A stretch of DNA of 64,000 bases from CAVORD01 sp963698535 (GTDB lineage Bacteria; Bacteroidota; Bacteroidia; Bacteroidales; VadinHA17). The notes beneath the pieces are model-generated. The model did no database searches, was not told where the DNA came from, and saw only the letters and a program-made list of their open reading frames with translations. The stretch is taken from NCBI GenBank assembly GCA_963698535.1, contig CAVORD010000001.1, forward strand, positions 1,116,001-1,180,000, given 5' to 3'. Below, piece after piece: positions 29,484 to 38,281 of the stretch. The number at the start of each line of letters is the position of its first letter. Position 1 is the stretch's first letter. The position numbers were made by a program, and so were the translations under genes.

Positions 29484-29820
29484 AAGAAAGAAGATGTGTG
29501 GTAATCTTACTTATCGGGCATAGAACATGAGACATTCATAAAGCCTCCGTCCGAGGCGGTTCATCATGAAACTGTGTCTCAAATTATTGATCATCGATCA
29601 TAAAATATAAGATGCAATTTACCTGTTTTTTTGATCATCCTGTATAAAAGTGATAAAAAAGAGGAGTTCAATTGTCTGATATATTGAACTCAAAGGCATT
29701 TGCGACCATTAACACTATATTAACATTCAATTGTGCATCAATTATTTAACTCATCCGTCATTGATATGTAATTCGGTTTCTTTTTTGATAAATATATAGT
29801 ATTAATTAAAAGTCAGATCC
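29484..29820. other. Divergent intergenic region, 337 bases
   Basis: The gap separates the activase (minus) from a small secreted protein gene (plus). It contains the nested hairpin at 29528-29581, and several GATCA boxes around 29592-29606 and 29631. No convincing gene or exact -7 box was found. Confidence 0.6.
29528..29581. promoter_or_regulatory. Nested inverted repeat upstream of the glycyl radical operon
   Basis: Three nested arms: TGAGACA (29528-29534) with TGTCTCA (29575-29581), TTCAT (29535-29539) with ATGAA (29566-29570), and GCCTC (29543-29547) with GAGGC (29553-29557). Read on the minus strand it lies 45 to 98 bases before the activase start, where a structured leader or operator could act. 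Confidence 0.4.
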
Positions 29821-30300
29821 ATGAAAAGAGTAACATTCATTTTAACACTGATCCTGGCCGTGAGCCTAACCTCGTTTGCCAACAAAAAAGTGGCAACAGG
29901 AAAAACCTATAGTCCGCTTGGTAATTACAAAGTGGAGCGTATCGATTTTTCAACAGACCTTTTAGGTGAAGAATCCGCAACTTATCTCATCACTTATGAG
30001 AATTCTCCCCTTGAGGTTACAGTAGTTGTTGACAAGGAGAAGAACTGTAAAACATATCTTGTTATATCTGAAGACCTTACGGTACAATATGTTTGTAACG
30101 AAAACTACTTTGGTGTGGAGAAGGTAAGCAAGAAATACGCTAAGGAGGGACTGTTAACAAACGACCTTAATCTGGATCGCAAGGAGTATTTCGGTCAGAA
30201 AGTGCTCTCCAGAGGAACTATGTCAGAAGTCGAAAGTGCGAGTATGATCGCCTGTTTCTTCCCAAAATTATTGAAAGCTGAACTTACAGCAAGCAAGTAA
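29821..30300 (+). CDS. Small exported protein of unknown function
   Basis: A 159-residue protein with a clear signal peptide (VTFILTLILAVSLTSFA). The mature part is mainly beta-like (YKVERIDFSTDLLG, SPLEVTVVVDKEKNCKTYLV) with two short helices near the end and three cysteines, two of them about 20 residues apart near the middle (NCKT, YVCN). I do not recognise a family. It is transcribed alone and ends at a strong terminator. It could be a periplasmic protein with a lipocalin-like or cystatin-like sheet; that is only a guess from the pattern. Confidence 0.7.
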   Translation: MKRVTFILTLILAVSLTSFANKKVATGKTYSPLGNYKVERIDFSTDLLGEESATYLITYENSPLEVTVVVDKEKNCKTYLVISEDLTVQYVCNENYFGVEKVSKKYAKEGLLTNDLNLDRKEYFGQKVLSRGTMSEVESASMIACFFPKLLKAELTASK

Positions 30301-30340
30301 AAACAAAGAGACAAGGTCACCGGGACAGGGTGATCTTCAG

Positions 30341-30378
30341 AAAGGTGAGGTACCAAAAGGTATCTCACCTTTTTTTTT
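30341..30378 (+). terminator. Intrinsic terminator
   Basis: AAAGGTGAG pairs with CTCACCTTT, with an inner TACC/GGTA pairing and an AAAA loop, and runs into eight T residues. It follows the small exported protein gene by 40 bases. Confidence 0.85.
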
Positions 30379-30418
30379 CTTCAGACGTGAAAAATCGTTA
30401 AAGTGATTTAAATCAATC

Positions 30419-30447
30419 TTTGTTATAGCTCAATTGCATTACATTTG
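30419..30447 (+). promoter_or_regulatory. Bacteroidota-type promoter of the OadA-like gene
   Basis: TTTG at 30419-30422 and TACATTTG at 30440-30447 match the -33 and -7 elements, with 17 bases between. The expected transcript start falls near 30453. This places the upstream in-frame ATG at 30434 inside the promoter and supports ATG 30482 as the start. Confidence 0.6.
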
Positions 30448-30481
30448 CGATCATTCCGCAATAGGCAAAACAATTCAACAT

Positions 30482-32227
30482 ATGGAGAAAAGAAAGATCA
30501 AATTCAGTCTAATATACCGCGATATGTGGCAGTCGTCGGGAAAATATCAGCCACGGATCGATCAACTTAAAGAGGTTGCACCCTTCATAATTGAGATGGG
30601 TTGCTTCGACAGGATCGAGACCAACGGGGGTGCCTTCGAACAGGTACAGCTTCTTGCAGGTGAAAATCCGAACAAAGCTGTAAGGGAATGGACAAGACCA
30701 TTTAATGAAGCAGGGATACAAACACATATGCTTGAAAGGGCACTGAATGGAATAAGGATGTACCCTGTACCACAGGATGTCAGAAAATTGATGTTCAAGG
30801 TAAAGAAAGCCCAGGGTGTCGATATTTCGAGATCATTCTGCGGTCTTAACGACCATCGCAACCTGGAACCTTCTATCAAATATGCCAGGGAGGCCGGAAT
30901 GATATCACAGGTTGCCCTCTCGATAACCCATAGTCCCGTACATACCATTGAGTATTATATGGATGTAGTGGATAAGGTAGTAGAGCATGGTGCAAACGAG
31001 ATCTGTCTGAAGGATATGGCAGGGATAGGAAGACCTGTCTTGCTGGGAAATCTTGTAAGAGAGATCAAATCAAAATATCCGGATATGGTAGTGGAGTACC
31101 ATGGCCATTCCGGTCCGGGATTTGCAATGGCCTCAATGCTTGAGGTAGCAAAGGCCGGAGCTGATTACCTCGATGTAGCAATGGAACCACTGAGCTGGGG
31201 TATGGTACACCCCGATGTTTTGGCTGTACAGTCAATGCTCAGGGATGCCGGCTTCGATGTACCTGAAATAAATATGGAAGCTTACATGAAGGTGCGCTCC
31301 ATTACACAGGGTTTTATTGATGATTTCCTTGGACTCTTTATTGACCAGAGAAACAGGCAGATGTCGTCGCTCCTGATAGGCAGCGGACTACCGGGAGGTA
31401 TGATGGGGAGTATGATGTCGGATCTTAAAGGGGTTCATCAGGGGATAAACCTGTCGCTCAGGAACAGGGGTGAAAAAGAGATGAGCGAGGATGATCTGGT
31501 TGTGGCGCTATTCAAGGAAGTTGAATATATATGGCCAATACTGGGCTACCCTCCCCTGGTAACACCCTACAGCCAGTACGTCAAGAATGTCGCCCTGATG
31601 AATATAGTTCAACTTACCAATGGTAAGGAACGTTATTCCATGATCGACAACAACACATGGGATATGATCCTGGGAAAAGCGGGAAAACTGCCGGCCATGC
31701 CTGCCAAAGAGATATTGGATATTGTATCGGAACAGGGGAAAGAGTTCTTTACCGGTAATCCACAGGAAAATTACCCTGACGCATTACCCGCCTTCAGAAA
31801 AGAGATGGAAGAAAATGGCTGGGACCCGGGTGAAGATGACGAAGAACTGTTTGAATTGGCCATGCACGAAAGGCAATATCGCGATTACCGGACAGGAATA
31901 GCCAGGACACGGTTTGAACAGGAGGTAAGACAGGCCCGACAGGAGATTATGTCGAAGGGTGCTTCACAGGAACAACCAGGCAATATGTTTCTTTCTCCTC
32001 TTAATGGTACCCTTGCATTGTATATCGGAGGCGGAGAGTACTACATAGGAAAGTATATGGAAGTTACAGAGGGCGAGAAAGTTGAACCGGGTCAGCGACT
32101 TGGTTATGTCTATACCGGCCGGATGTATGAAGAGATCCTTTCCGACAGATCGGGCAAAATAAGAAAAATAGTTGTCCACCATGGTGATTTTGTAGTTAAA
32201 GGAACCCCTCTGTTCGAGTTTGAATAG
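30482..32227 (+). CDS. OadA/PycB-like carboxyltransferase with biotin lysine replaced by arginine
   Basis: A 581-residue protein; the ATG at 30482 gives the family-like start, whereas the ATG at 30434 falls in the promoter. The carboxyltransferase barrel keeps its catalytic residues: Asp14 (YRDMWQS), Lys177 (CLKDMAG) and the metal pair His207/His209 (YHGHSG). The middle is the usual PYC_OADA domain. The last 75 residues have a biotinyl-lipoyl fold (LSPLNGTLALYIG, DRSGKIRKI), but where AMKM should be the sequence reads TGRMY, with Arg547 exactly 35 residues from the C-terminus, the canonical biotin position. It should not be biotinylated there. It may use a separate carrier or have another role. 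No oadB or oadG is adjacent. Confidence 0.85.
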   Translation: MEKRKIKFSLIYRDMWQSSGKYQPRIDQLKEVAPFIIEMGCFDRIETNGGAFEQVQLLAGENPNKAVREWTRPFNEAGIQTHMLERALNGIRMYPVPQDVRKLMFKVKKAQGVDISRSFCGLNDHRNLEPSIKYAREAGMISQVALSITHSPVHTIEYYMDVVDKVVEHGANEICLKDMAGIGRPVLLGNLVREIKSKYPDMVVEYHGHSGPGFAMASMLEVAKAGADYLDVAMEPLSWGMVHPDVLAVQSMLRDAGFDVPEINMEAYMKVRSITQGFIDDFLGLFIDQRNRQMSSLLIGSGLPGGMMGSMMSDLKGVHQGINLSLRNRGEKEMSEDDLVVALFKEVEYIWPILGYPPLVTPYSQYVKNVALMNIVQLTNGKERYSMIDNNTWDMILGKAGKLPAMPAKEILDIVSEQGKEFFTGNPQENYPDALPAFRKEMEENGWDPGEDDEELFELAMHERQYRDYRTGIARTRFEQEVRQARQEIMSKGASQEQPGNMFLSPLNGTLALYIGGGEYYIGKYMEVTEGEKVEPGQRLGYVYTGRMYEEILSDRSGKIRKIVVHHGDFVVKGTPLFEFE

Positions 32228-32323
32228 TGGTCGGATGGAAAGAAATTGTGACAATCCTTTATTTCAAAATTCAATTAATTATATTTATCCATGTTTATAT
32301 AACCTAACCATAACACCATAATC

Positions 32324-34423
32324 ATGAAAAAACTACTATTACTAACTACTATGGCATTAATAATAGCCTCAGCATGTACCAGGAAGGAGACAAACCCTCT
32401 CCTAACCGATTATGGTACTCCATTTGATGTGCCTCCATTTGAGAAGATCCAGCCCGAGCATTTTATGCCGGCATTCCTTAAAGGATTTGAGGAGCAGAAC
32501 CTGATCATTGAGAAGATCGTTAACAACGAGGAGGCTCCCACATTCGAGAATACAATTAAGGAACTTGATTACAGTGACGACCTCCTTACAAAGGTATCCA
32601 GAGCGTTCGGTCCCTTTAACTCGGCCAATACCAATGATGCCATTCAGGCCATCAACCGTGAGCTTGCTCCTATATCGGCCAAGCATAACGACGACATAAA
32701 TCTGAATGAAAAGCTATTTGCCCGTGTTAAAACGCTTTATGAAGCACGTGAGACTCTGGGACTTAACACAGAGGAACTAAGGGTCCTGGAAAATACCTAT
32801 AAGGGATTTGTAAGAGGCGGTGCCGACCTTTCCTCTGAAGATAAAGATAAACTCAGGGCGATCAACTCTGAACTCTCTTCTCTTTCTGTGAAATTTGGTG
32901 AGAACCTTCTCGCGGAAACAAATGATTTCAAACTCGTTCTGGAAAATGAAGAAGAGCTGGCCGGCCTGCCCGATGGAGTTAAGGCTCAAGCAAAAAGCAC
33001 TGCCACAAAAATGGATATGGATGGTAAATACGTATTTACCCTGCAAACTCCAAGTATGGTTCCCTTTCTTCAATCTTCAGACAGAAGAGAACTGCGCCAG
33101 AAGCTCTTTACCGCTTATTTCATGAGAGGTAACAATAATAATGAACACGACAACAAAGAGGTGGTTGCCAATATAGCCAGACTGAGAGTTGAGAAAGCCA
33201 AGCTCCTGGGATATAACAGCCACGCTGATTTCGTGCTTGAAAGAAATATGGCAAAGAATCCGGAAAAGGTTCTTTCTTTCCTCGCTGAAATATGGGAAGC
33301 AGCTCTGCCTGTAGCTAAGGAAGAGGCGAAAGAGCAGCAAAAGATAATTGATAAAGAGGGAGGAAACTTCAAACTTGAGTCATGGGACTGGTGGTATTAC
33401 ACCGAAAAGATAATGAAGGAGAAATATGAGCTTGATGAGCAGGCAATAAGACCCTATTTTGCACTGGACAATGCAATTGAAGGTATTTTCTATGTTGCCA
33501 ACAGGCTTTACGATCTTAATTTCACTCCGAGGAATGATCTTCCAAAATATCATCCTGAGGTACTCTCATATGAAGTAACCAGAAATGGTGATCATGTTGG
33601 AATTCTGTTTATTGATCCCTACCCCAGAGCATCAAAAAGAGGTGGTGCATGGTGTACAGCTTTCCGTTCACAGCACCGCGATAAGGATGGTAATAATATT
33701 ACACCACTTGTCTCAATGGTTACCAACTTCACTCCTCCGGCAGGTGACAAACCATCGCTTTTGTCGCCCGACGAGGTTTCCACACTATTCCATGAATTTG
33801 GACATGCCCTGCATCAGCTGCTTTCCAATTCCACTTTCCCAAGTGTTTCGGGCACTTCAGTTTCACGCGATTTTGTTGAACTACCCTCCCAGATTATGGA
33901 ACATTGGGCAATGGAGCCTGAAGTACTAAAAGTATATGCCAAGCACTACCAAACTGGCGAAATCATTCCCCAGCAACTTATAGATAAGCTTGACGCAGCC
34001 AGCAAATTCAACATGGGCTTCATCACAATTGAATATCTTGCTGCCTCACTGCTTGACATGGAGTATCATTCATTGACAGAACCTGTTACCCTGGATGTTG
34101 AGAAATTCGAGAGTGAAAAGATGAATAAGTATGGCCTTATCGACGAGATCAAACCACGATACCGCTCAACTTACTTCAACCATATCTGGGCCAGCGGCTA
34201 TTCTGCAGGATACTACAGCTATATCTGGTGTGAAGTTCTTGACTCCGATGCATTTCAGGCTTTCGTCGAAACAGGTGATATCTTCAATAAAGATGTTGCC
34301 ACAGCCTTTGAGAAAGAGATTCTGGCAAGAGGTGGCTCCAGAGATGCTCTGGAAAGCTGGCTTGCCTTCAGAGGGAAAGAGCCGGGTATTGATGCCCTTC
34401 TTAAAAACAGAGGATTAAAATAA
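32324..34423 (+). CDS. M3 family zinc peptidase (peptidyl-dipeptidase Dcp-like), lipoprotein
   Basis: A 699-residue protein. The N-terminus is a lipoprotein signal (LLLLTTMALIIASACTRKE) with Cys as the probable lipidated residue. The catalytic domain carries the M3 motif LFHEFGHALHQLL followed by the distal Glu in PSQIMEHWA. The whole matches Dcp-type peptidyl-dipeptidases or oligopeptidases, which cut dipeptides from the C-terminus of short peptides. The lipid anchor puts it in the periplasm or at the outer membrane, matching the several other peptidases in this window. Confidence 0.92.
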   Translation: MKKLLLLTTMALIIASACTRKETNPLLTDYGTPFDVPPFEKIQPEHFMPAFLKGFEEQNLIIEKIVNNEEAPTFENTIKELDYSDDLLTKVSRAFGPFNSANTNDAIQAINRELAPISAKHNDDINLNEKLFARVKTLYEARETLGLNTEELRVLENTYKGFVRGGADLSSEDKDKLRAINSELSSLSVKFGENLLAETNDFKLVLENEEELAGLPDGVKAQAKSTATKMDMDGKYVFTLQTPSMVPFLQSSDRRELRQKLFTAYFMRGNNNNEHDNKEVVANIARLRVEKAKLLGYNSHADFVLERNMAKNPEKVLSFLAEIWEAALPVAKEEAKEQQKIIDKEGGNFKLESWDWWYYTEKIMKEKYELDEQAIRPYFALDNAIEGIFYVANRLYDLNFTPRNDLPKYHPEVLSYEVTRNGDHVGILFIDPYPRASKRGGAWCTAFRSQHRDKDGNNITPLVSMVTNFTPPAGDKPSLLSPDEVSTLFHEFGHALHQLLSNSTFPSVSGTSVSRDFVELPSQIMEHWAMEPEVLKVYAKHYQTGEIIPQQLIDKLDAASKFNMGFITIEYLAASLLDMEYHSLTEPVTLDVEKFESEKMNKYGLIDEIKPRYRSTYFNHIWASGYSAGYYSYIWCEVLDSDAFQAFVETGDIFNKDVATAFEKEILARGGSRDALESWLAFRGKEPGIDALLKNRGLK

Positions 34424-34433
34424 TAGTTTCCCT

Positions 34434-34462
34434 AAAAAGTGCCCGCCTGCCGGGCACTTTTT
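34434..34462 (+). terminator. Intrinsic terminator after the M3 peptidase
   Basis: AAAAAGTGCCCG pairs with CGGGCACTTTTT around a short CCTGC loop. It begins 10 bases after the stop codon. Confidence 0.88.
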
Positions 34463-34548
34463 CTATACTACAACAATTCGGGGGTCATCACATGATTTCT
34501 TAAAATATTTAGGAAATCAGTTATCTTAGCACCGATCAACATACCATT

Positions 34549-36603
34549 ATGAGATTCGCTGCTATTATATTACTCTTTACATTATTCTCATGTAAACCGC
34601 TCACTGAAGACAGGGGAAAGGTCAGAAACGGAGTAGCCGATCTCCGTCTGTCTGAAATAGATGCCGATTACCTGATATCCTTGAATGGAACATGGGAATT
34701 CTACTGGAATAAATTTCTCAGACCTGTTGATTTTACAACAGATCTTATTCAAGTACCTGATCTTTACGGTAAAGTACCCTCCTATTGGACATTATACAAA
34801 AATGGAGATGACCCTATCCCGCAATTCGGTTATGCAACATACCGCGCAAGGATACTGCTGCCCTCAGAATTCGACAGTGAACTTGGCCTTATAGTCCCTG
34901 TTTTTGACAGTTCATTTGAGTTGTTCGTAGATGGCAAATATGCCGGAGGGAATGGCAATACAGGCAGAACAAAGCCGACAACTGTTCCGGGCTATAAACC
35001 ATTTGTATACACATTCCGGCCTGACAAAGATTCTGTTGATATTATCATTAATGTTGCCAATTTCCATCACCGCAGAGGTGGTTTCTGGGTGAACATGCAG
35101 TTTGGAAGCTCAGAAGCAGCCAGCCGCAGAAGCAATATCCGTTCTGTCTTTGCAATGGCAAATGCCAGTATCTTACTGGCTTTCAGTGTATTCTTTATGA
35201 TCTTCTACCTTATGTCATTCCGCAACATAAAGATGCTCTGGTTTTCCTTATCTCTTCTGGGTTTCGCGCTGAGGCTGGTATTTACATCCCCGTTCCTGAT
35301 CTTCTATTTTACCGAACTTAGCTGGGAGTGGGTCATCCGACTTGAATATATCACCTTCTTTCTTTCAATCGGTGCAGGTACCCTTTTTCTAAATGAGATC
35401 CTGCGATTTCGATTTATGAAGTACCTCGCCTACCTCATCGGATCTCTCGGACTAATATCTACGATATTTGTTCTTCTGACCAAAACTGTTGTCTTCTCAC
35501 ACCTTATGATTGTATGGTACCCAGCAATTATTACTGTAATGGTGTCGGGATTAGTTCTAAATTTAATTGAAGTTGTGAGAAAAAAAGGGATTTACTATTT
35601 CCACTTCCTTGCAATGATGGCACTATTTTCAGGTGGCATTCACGATTTGATCATGTCGGCATTAGGAATAAGCACAACAGCTCAATACGTGCTCCCCTCA
35701 ATGATTATCCTATTTGTATTTCTACAGACCGGAATTATCATCAATGAGTGGATACGCAATTTTTTTGAGAAGGAGCAGTTAGGCAGGGAATTGAAATTTG
35801 TAAATGAAAACCTTGAGAAGATCGTTGGAGCCAGGACAAAAGAGCTAAAGAGTCAAAAAGCTGAGACGGAAAGAAGAGGTAAGATGGTGAACGAGAAGAA
35901 CAGGGAACTAAATGAAACAATTGACCTGAAGAACAAAGTATTCTCCGTTATAGCCCACGACCTCAGGTCGCCACTGGTAAGCATTCTTTATATGCTCAAC
36001 CTTCTCAAAGATGAAAAAGATGAAGAGAAGGCCAAAGAGATGGTCAACAGCGGTATAAGATATGGCCAAACGCTTATTCTTCTACTTGAAAATATGCTGG
36101 TGTGGGGACGTGGACAGGAAAACAGACTGATTTTCTCTCCTGCCAGAACAACCATTCCTGAATTGGTCCTAAATAATCTAAGTCTGTTAAAGGAAGAGAC
36201 TAAAAGGAAAGAGATCAATACGGTATTCTCACATAAGGGAAAAGGGATTGCGATGTGTGACAGGGACCTTGTCGACATCATAATCAGGAATATTCTGTCC
36301 AATGCTGTGAAGTTCACTCCTGTTAAGGGAATTATAGAAGTTTCGTTACACGACTCAAGGATTAAACCGGGATACCTTGAAATAATAGTATCTGATTCGG
36401 GAATAGGTATGGATAGTGAACTGGTTGGCAGGCTATTCGATGATAAGCCCCTCGATAGCACACCCGGAACGGAAGGAGAAAAGGGTACCGGTCTGGGACT
36501 TAAGCTTGCTTATCAACTTACCAAAATAAACAAGGGAGACATTGCTGTTGAGAGCAGTCCCGGCAATGGCTCCAGGTTCATTCTTTACCTGCCCAAGGAT
36601 TAG
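34549..36603 (+). CDS. 7TM-DISM sensor histidine kinase
   Basis: A 684-residue protein. A lipoprotein-like signal (LFTLFSCKPL) leads into an extracellular jelly-roll domain (about 30-190; NGTWEFYWNKF), seven membrane helices (about 200-395), a coiled coil, HisKA with FSVIAHDLRSPLVSIL, and HATPase_c with NILSNAVKFTPV, DSGIGM and GTGLGLKLA. The extracellular domain is 7TMR-DISMED-like and probably binds a carbohydrate or other small ligand. No response regulator is adjacent. It is convergent with the PHP operon; only 6 bases separate its stop from that of the truncated ATPase frame. Confidence 0.9.
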   Translation: MRFAAIILLFTLFSCKPLTEDRGKVRNGVADLRLSEIDADYLISLNGTWEFYWNKFLRPVDFTTDLIQVPDLYGKVPSYWTLYKNGDDPIPQFGYATYRARILLPSEFDSELGLIVPVFDSSFELFVDGKYAGGNGNTGRTKPTTVPGYKPFVYTFRPDKDSVDIIINVANFHHRRGGFWVNMQFGSSEAASRRSNIRSVFAMANASILLAFSVFFMIFYLMSFRNIKMLWFSLSLLGFALRLVFTSPFLIFYFTELSWEWVIRLEYITFFLSIGAGTLFLNEILRFRFMKYLAYLIGSLGLISTIFVLLTKTVVFSHLMIVWYPAIITVMVSGLVLNLIEVVRKKGIYYFHFLAMMALFSGGIHDLIMSALGISTTAQYVLPSMIILFVFLQTGIIINEWIRNFFEKEQLGRELKFVNENLEKIVGARTKELKSQKAETERRGKMVNEKNRELNETIDLKNKVFSVIAHDLRSPLVSILYMLNLLKDEKDEEKAKEMVNSGIRYGQTLILLLENMLVWGRGQENRLIFSPARTTIPELVLNNLSLLKEETKRKEINTVFSHKGKGIAMCDRDLVDIIIRNILSNAVKFTPVKGIIEVSLHDSRIKPGYLEIIVSDSGIGMDSELVGRLFDDKPLDSTPGTEGEKGTGLGLKLAYQLTKINKGDIAVESSPGNGSRFILYLPKD

Positions 36604-36609
36604 TTCTTT

Positions 36610-36741
36610 TCAGGAAGACCATCCTTCAAAGATCATCTTATCATTAGCCTTGTGTGAAGTACTTGCCACTGTAATCTGCATTTCTCCGGCATTTGTCAGG
36701 TTAATAAGTATATTGAGGAGGTGCAGTGAGATATTCTTCAT
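36610..36741 (-). pseudogene. Truncated ATP-binding (HATPase-like) protein, 43 residues, coupled to the PHP gene
   Basis: Its ATG overlaps the PHP stop codon as ATGA, the usual sign of translational coupling. The 43 residues (ISLHLLNILINLTNAG and onward) resemble the first helix and strand of the small HATPase/anti-sigma-like proteins that accompany PHP genes in hydrogenase-type clusters of anaerobes. The Asp-rich N and G boxes that should follow are absent: the frame ends 6 bases from the stop of the opposing histidine kinase gene. It looks like the remnant of a gene cut off by a rearrangement, or a frameshifted start with the rest lost. The family link is from memory. Confidence 0.45.
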
Positions 36742-37481
36742 TCTGTAACAATATAACGACCATCCCTGTTTGCCAGGGCCATCCCTATCTCCCTGAATGT
36801 AGGTTCCTCAAGCATCAATGATGTTGGTGATACTCCAATATCACCAGGGAAATGTGCATCCGAACTGGTGATAAAAGGAACTCCGGCCAGCTCCGGATGT
36901 TTTGTGGTGATACGATCCTTGTTCCCATATCGTGAAATTTCGACAGCATCACATTTAAGTCCGGGAGGGATAATCCCCAACTGGCTGATAACACTAAAGG
37001 AAGCTCTGTCGATATGTGCCGGAATAAACAGTCCGCCAAGCTGGTGAACTGAATGCTCAACCTGATTTATCGTTTGCTCCAATCCTGAAATAAGCAGGTA
37101 TTCAATCTCATCAAGTATATTATCTTCTTTATCAACAACATACTGGTGACCAAACAGTCTTGCTGAATTTGGTCGCTTTGCTATATGATAGGCAAGATAG
37201 CGCTGGAACTCCTCAAGTTCATCCTTTCCCGGGAAGAGGGTTATACAATGGATCTCCTCCCTTGTAGTCACTTCTGCCCCACCTATTACAACAATATTAT
37301 AGTCAGCGGCAATCTCTTCAAAAGCACCAACATTTAGTGTTGAATTATGGTCGGTTATAGCTAAAATATCAATACCCTTTTCTGATGCTGCGGAAAGGAC
37401 TGTGTGTGGTGACATATCCGGATCGCCGCAAGGTGAAAGCACTGTATGGGTATGAAGATCTGCTTTAAATAGTTTCATCAT
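36738..37481 (-). CDS. PHP-domain phosphoesterase
   Basis: A 247-residue protein from the ATG at 37481, which gives the family-typical start KLFKADLHTHTVLSPCGD; an ATG at 37514 would overlap the Crp/Fnr gene. Metal-site motifs of the PHP fold are all present: ADLHTHT, ITDHN, GAEVTTREEIHCI, IPAHIDRAS and SSDAHFPGD. Related stand-alone PHP proteins hydrolyse phosphate mono- or diesters of nucleotides. It follows the Crp/Fnr regulator directly and is coupled to the truncated downstream frame. Confidence 0.88.
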   Translation of the reverse strand: MMKLFKADLHTHTVLSPCGDPDMSPHTVLSAASEKGIDILAITDHNSTLNVGAFEEIAADYNIVVIGGAEVTTREEIHCITLFPGKDELEEFQRYLAYHIAKRPNSARLFGHQYVVDKEDNILDEIEYLLISGLEQTINQVEHSVHQLGGLFIPAHIDRASFSVISQLGIIPPGLKCDAVEISRYGNKDRITTKHPELAGVPFITSSDAHFPGDIGVSPTSLMLEEPTFREIGMALANRDGRYIVTE

Positions 37482-37500
37482 CTCACTTGAATTAAAGACA

Positions 37501-38172
37501 TCAGTCCCGGGCAATATTAATCAATCCTTCCCTGTCAAGTATCATTATGTCCTTTCTATCTGCCTTAATGATCCCGGCATCTTCGAGTTCCTTCATTGCC
37601 CTTGCCACCGAAGGCCTTGCAACGCCAAACAGTTCTGACATCTCATGCTGGGTTATTTTCAGTTTAATATTATCCTTACCCGACGCAGATACCCCGAGGA
37701 GATAATCTGCAATTCTTGCCCTGATGGTTTTGAATGTGAAAAACCTGATCTTTTCCGAGAGGAATTGAGAACGGCTGCAAATCATATCGAGATAATTTTC
37801 CAATAAATTGGGATAGAGTGACAGCATCCTGATAAATTCACCCTTTTCAATAATGAGAAGTTCAGAGGGCTCCAGAGCTACAACATCCACCGGAAAGGTA
37901 TTGGCTGCGCCAAAAAGGAAAGCCGGTGCCAGAGCACCCGGTGCCGGAATATTTTCAATCTTCAGGACACGCCCGGAGCTATCTGTCATCTCTCCCTTTA
38001 CAACACCCGATATTACTATACGCAACGATTGAACCTGCTCTCCACTGATTGCCACTACTGTGCCCGGATTATACTTCTTTACCTGGTGGTTAATGTTTGA
38101 TAATATCTCCTCTATCCGGACTCCATCGAATCCCCTGAATATCGGCGAACTTGTAAGAATAGATCTATCCAC
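37501..38172 (-). CDS. Crp/Fnr family transcriptional regulator
   Basis: A 223-residue protein. Residues about 10-125 form a cyclic-nucleotide-binding-like beta barrel (VAISGEQVQSLRIVISG), then the dimer helix, and a C-terminal winged helix with QHEMSELFGVARPSVARAM as the recognition region. There are no N-terminal FNR-type cysteines, so it is not an iron-sulfur oxygen sensor; the HcpR-like group, which responds to nitrosative stress with haem, is one possibility. A perfect palindrome in its promoter (38208-38225) is a likely site for it and lies between it and the divergent ferredoxin-like gene. Confidence 0.88.
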   Translation of the reverse strand: MDRSILTSSPIFRGFDGVRIEEILSNINHQVKKYNPGTVVAISGEQVQSLRIVISGVVKGEMTDSSGRVLKIENIPAPGALAPAFLFGAANTFPVDVVALEPSELLIIEKGEFIRMLSLYPNLLENYLDMICSRSQFLSEKIRFFTFKTIRARIADYLLGVSASGKDNIKLKITQHEMSELFGVARPSVARAMKELEDAGIIKADRKDIMILDREGLINIARD

Positions 38173-38207
38173 TGTTTTTTTTGTAAAATAAGAGAAAAAA
38201 GGGATAG

Positions 38208-38225
38208 TTGTAACATATGTTACAA
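38208..38225. promoter_or_regulatory. Perfect 18-bp palindrome, probable Crp/Fnr operator
   Basis: TTGTAACATATGTTACAA is a perfect inverted repeat in the 109-base divergent gap, 36 bases from the regulator start and 57 from the ferredoxin-like start. Size, symmetry and half-site (TTGTnAC) fit a Crp/Fnr dimer. Confidence 0.7.
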
Positions 38226-38281
38226 AATGTACTGCCGGAGTTTCCGATAATTGTACTGAAAATCATTTATATCAAAGAATT

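Noticed and set aside
30434..30481. Upstream ATG at 30434 as the start of the OadA-like protein
   Set aside because: It lies within the -33/-7 promoter elements and adds 16 residues unlike the family; ATG 30482 gives the typical start.
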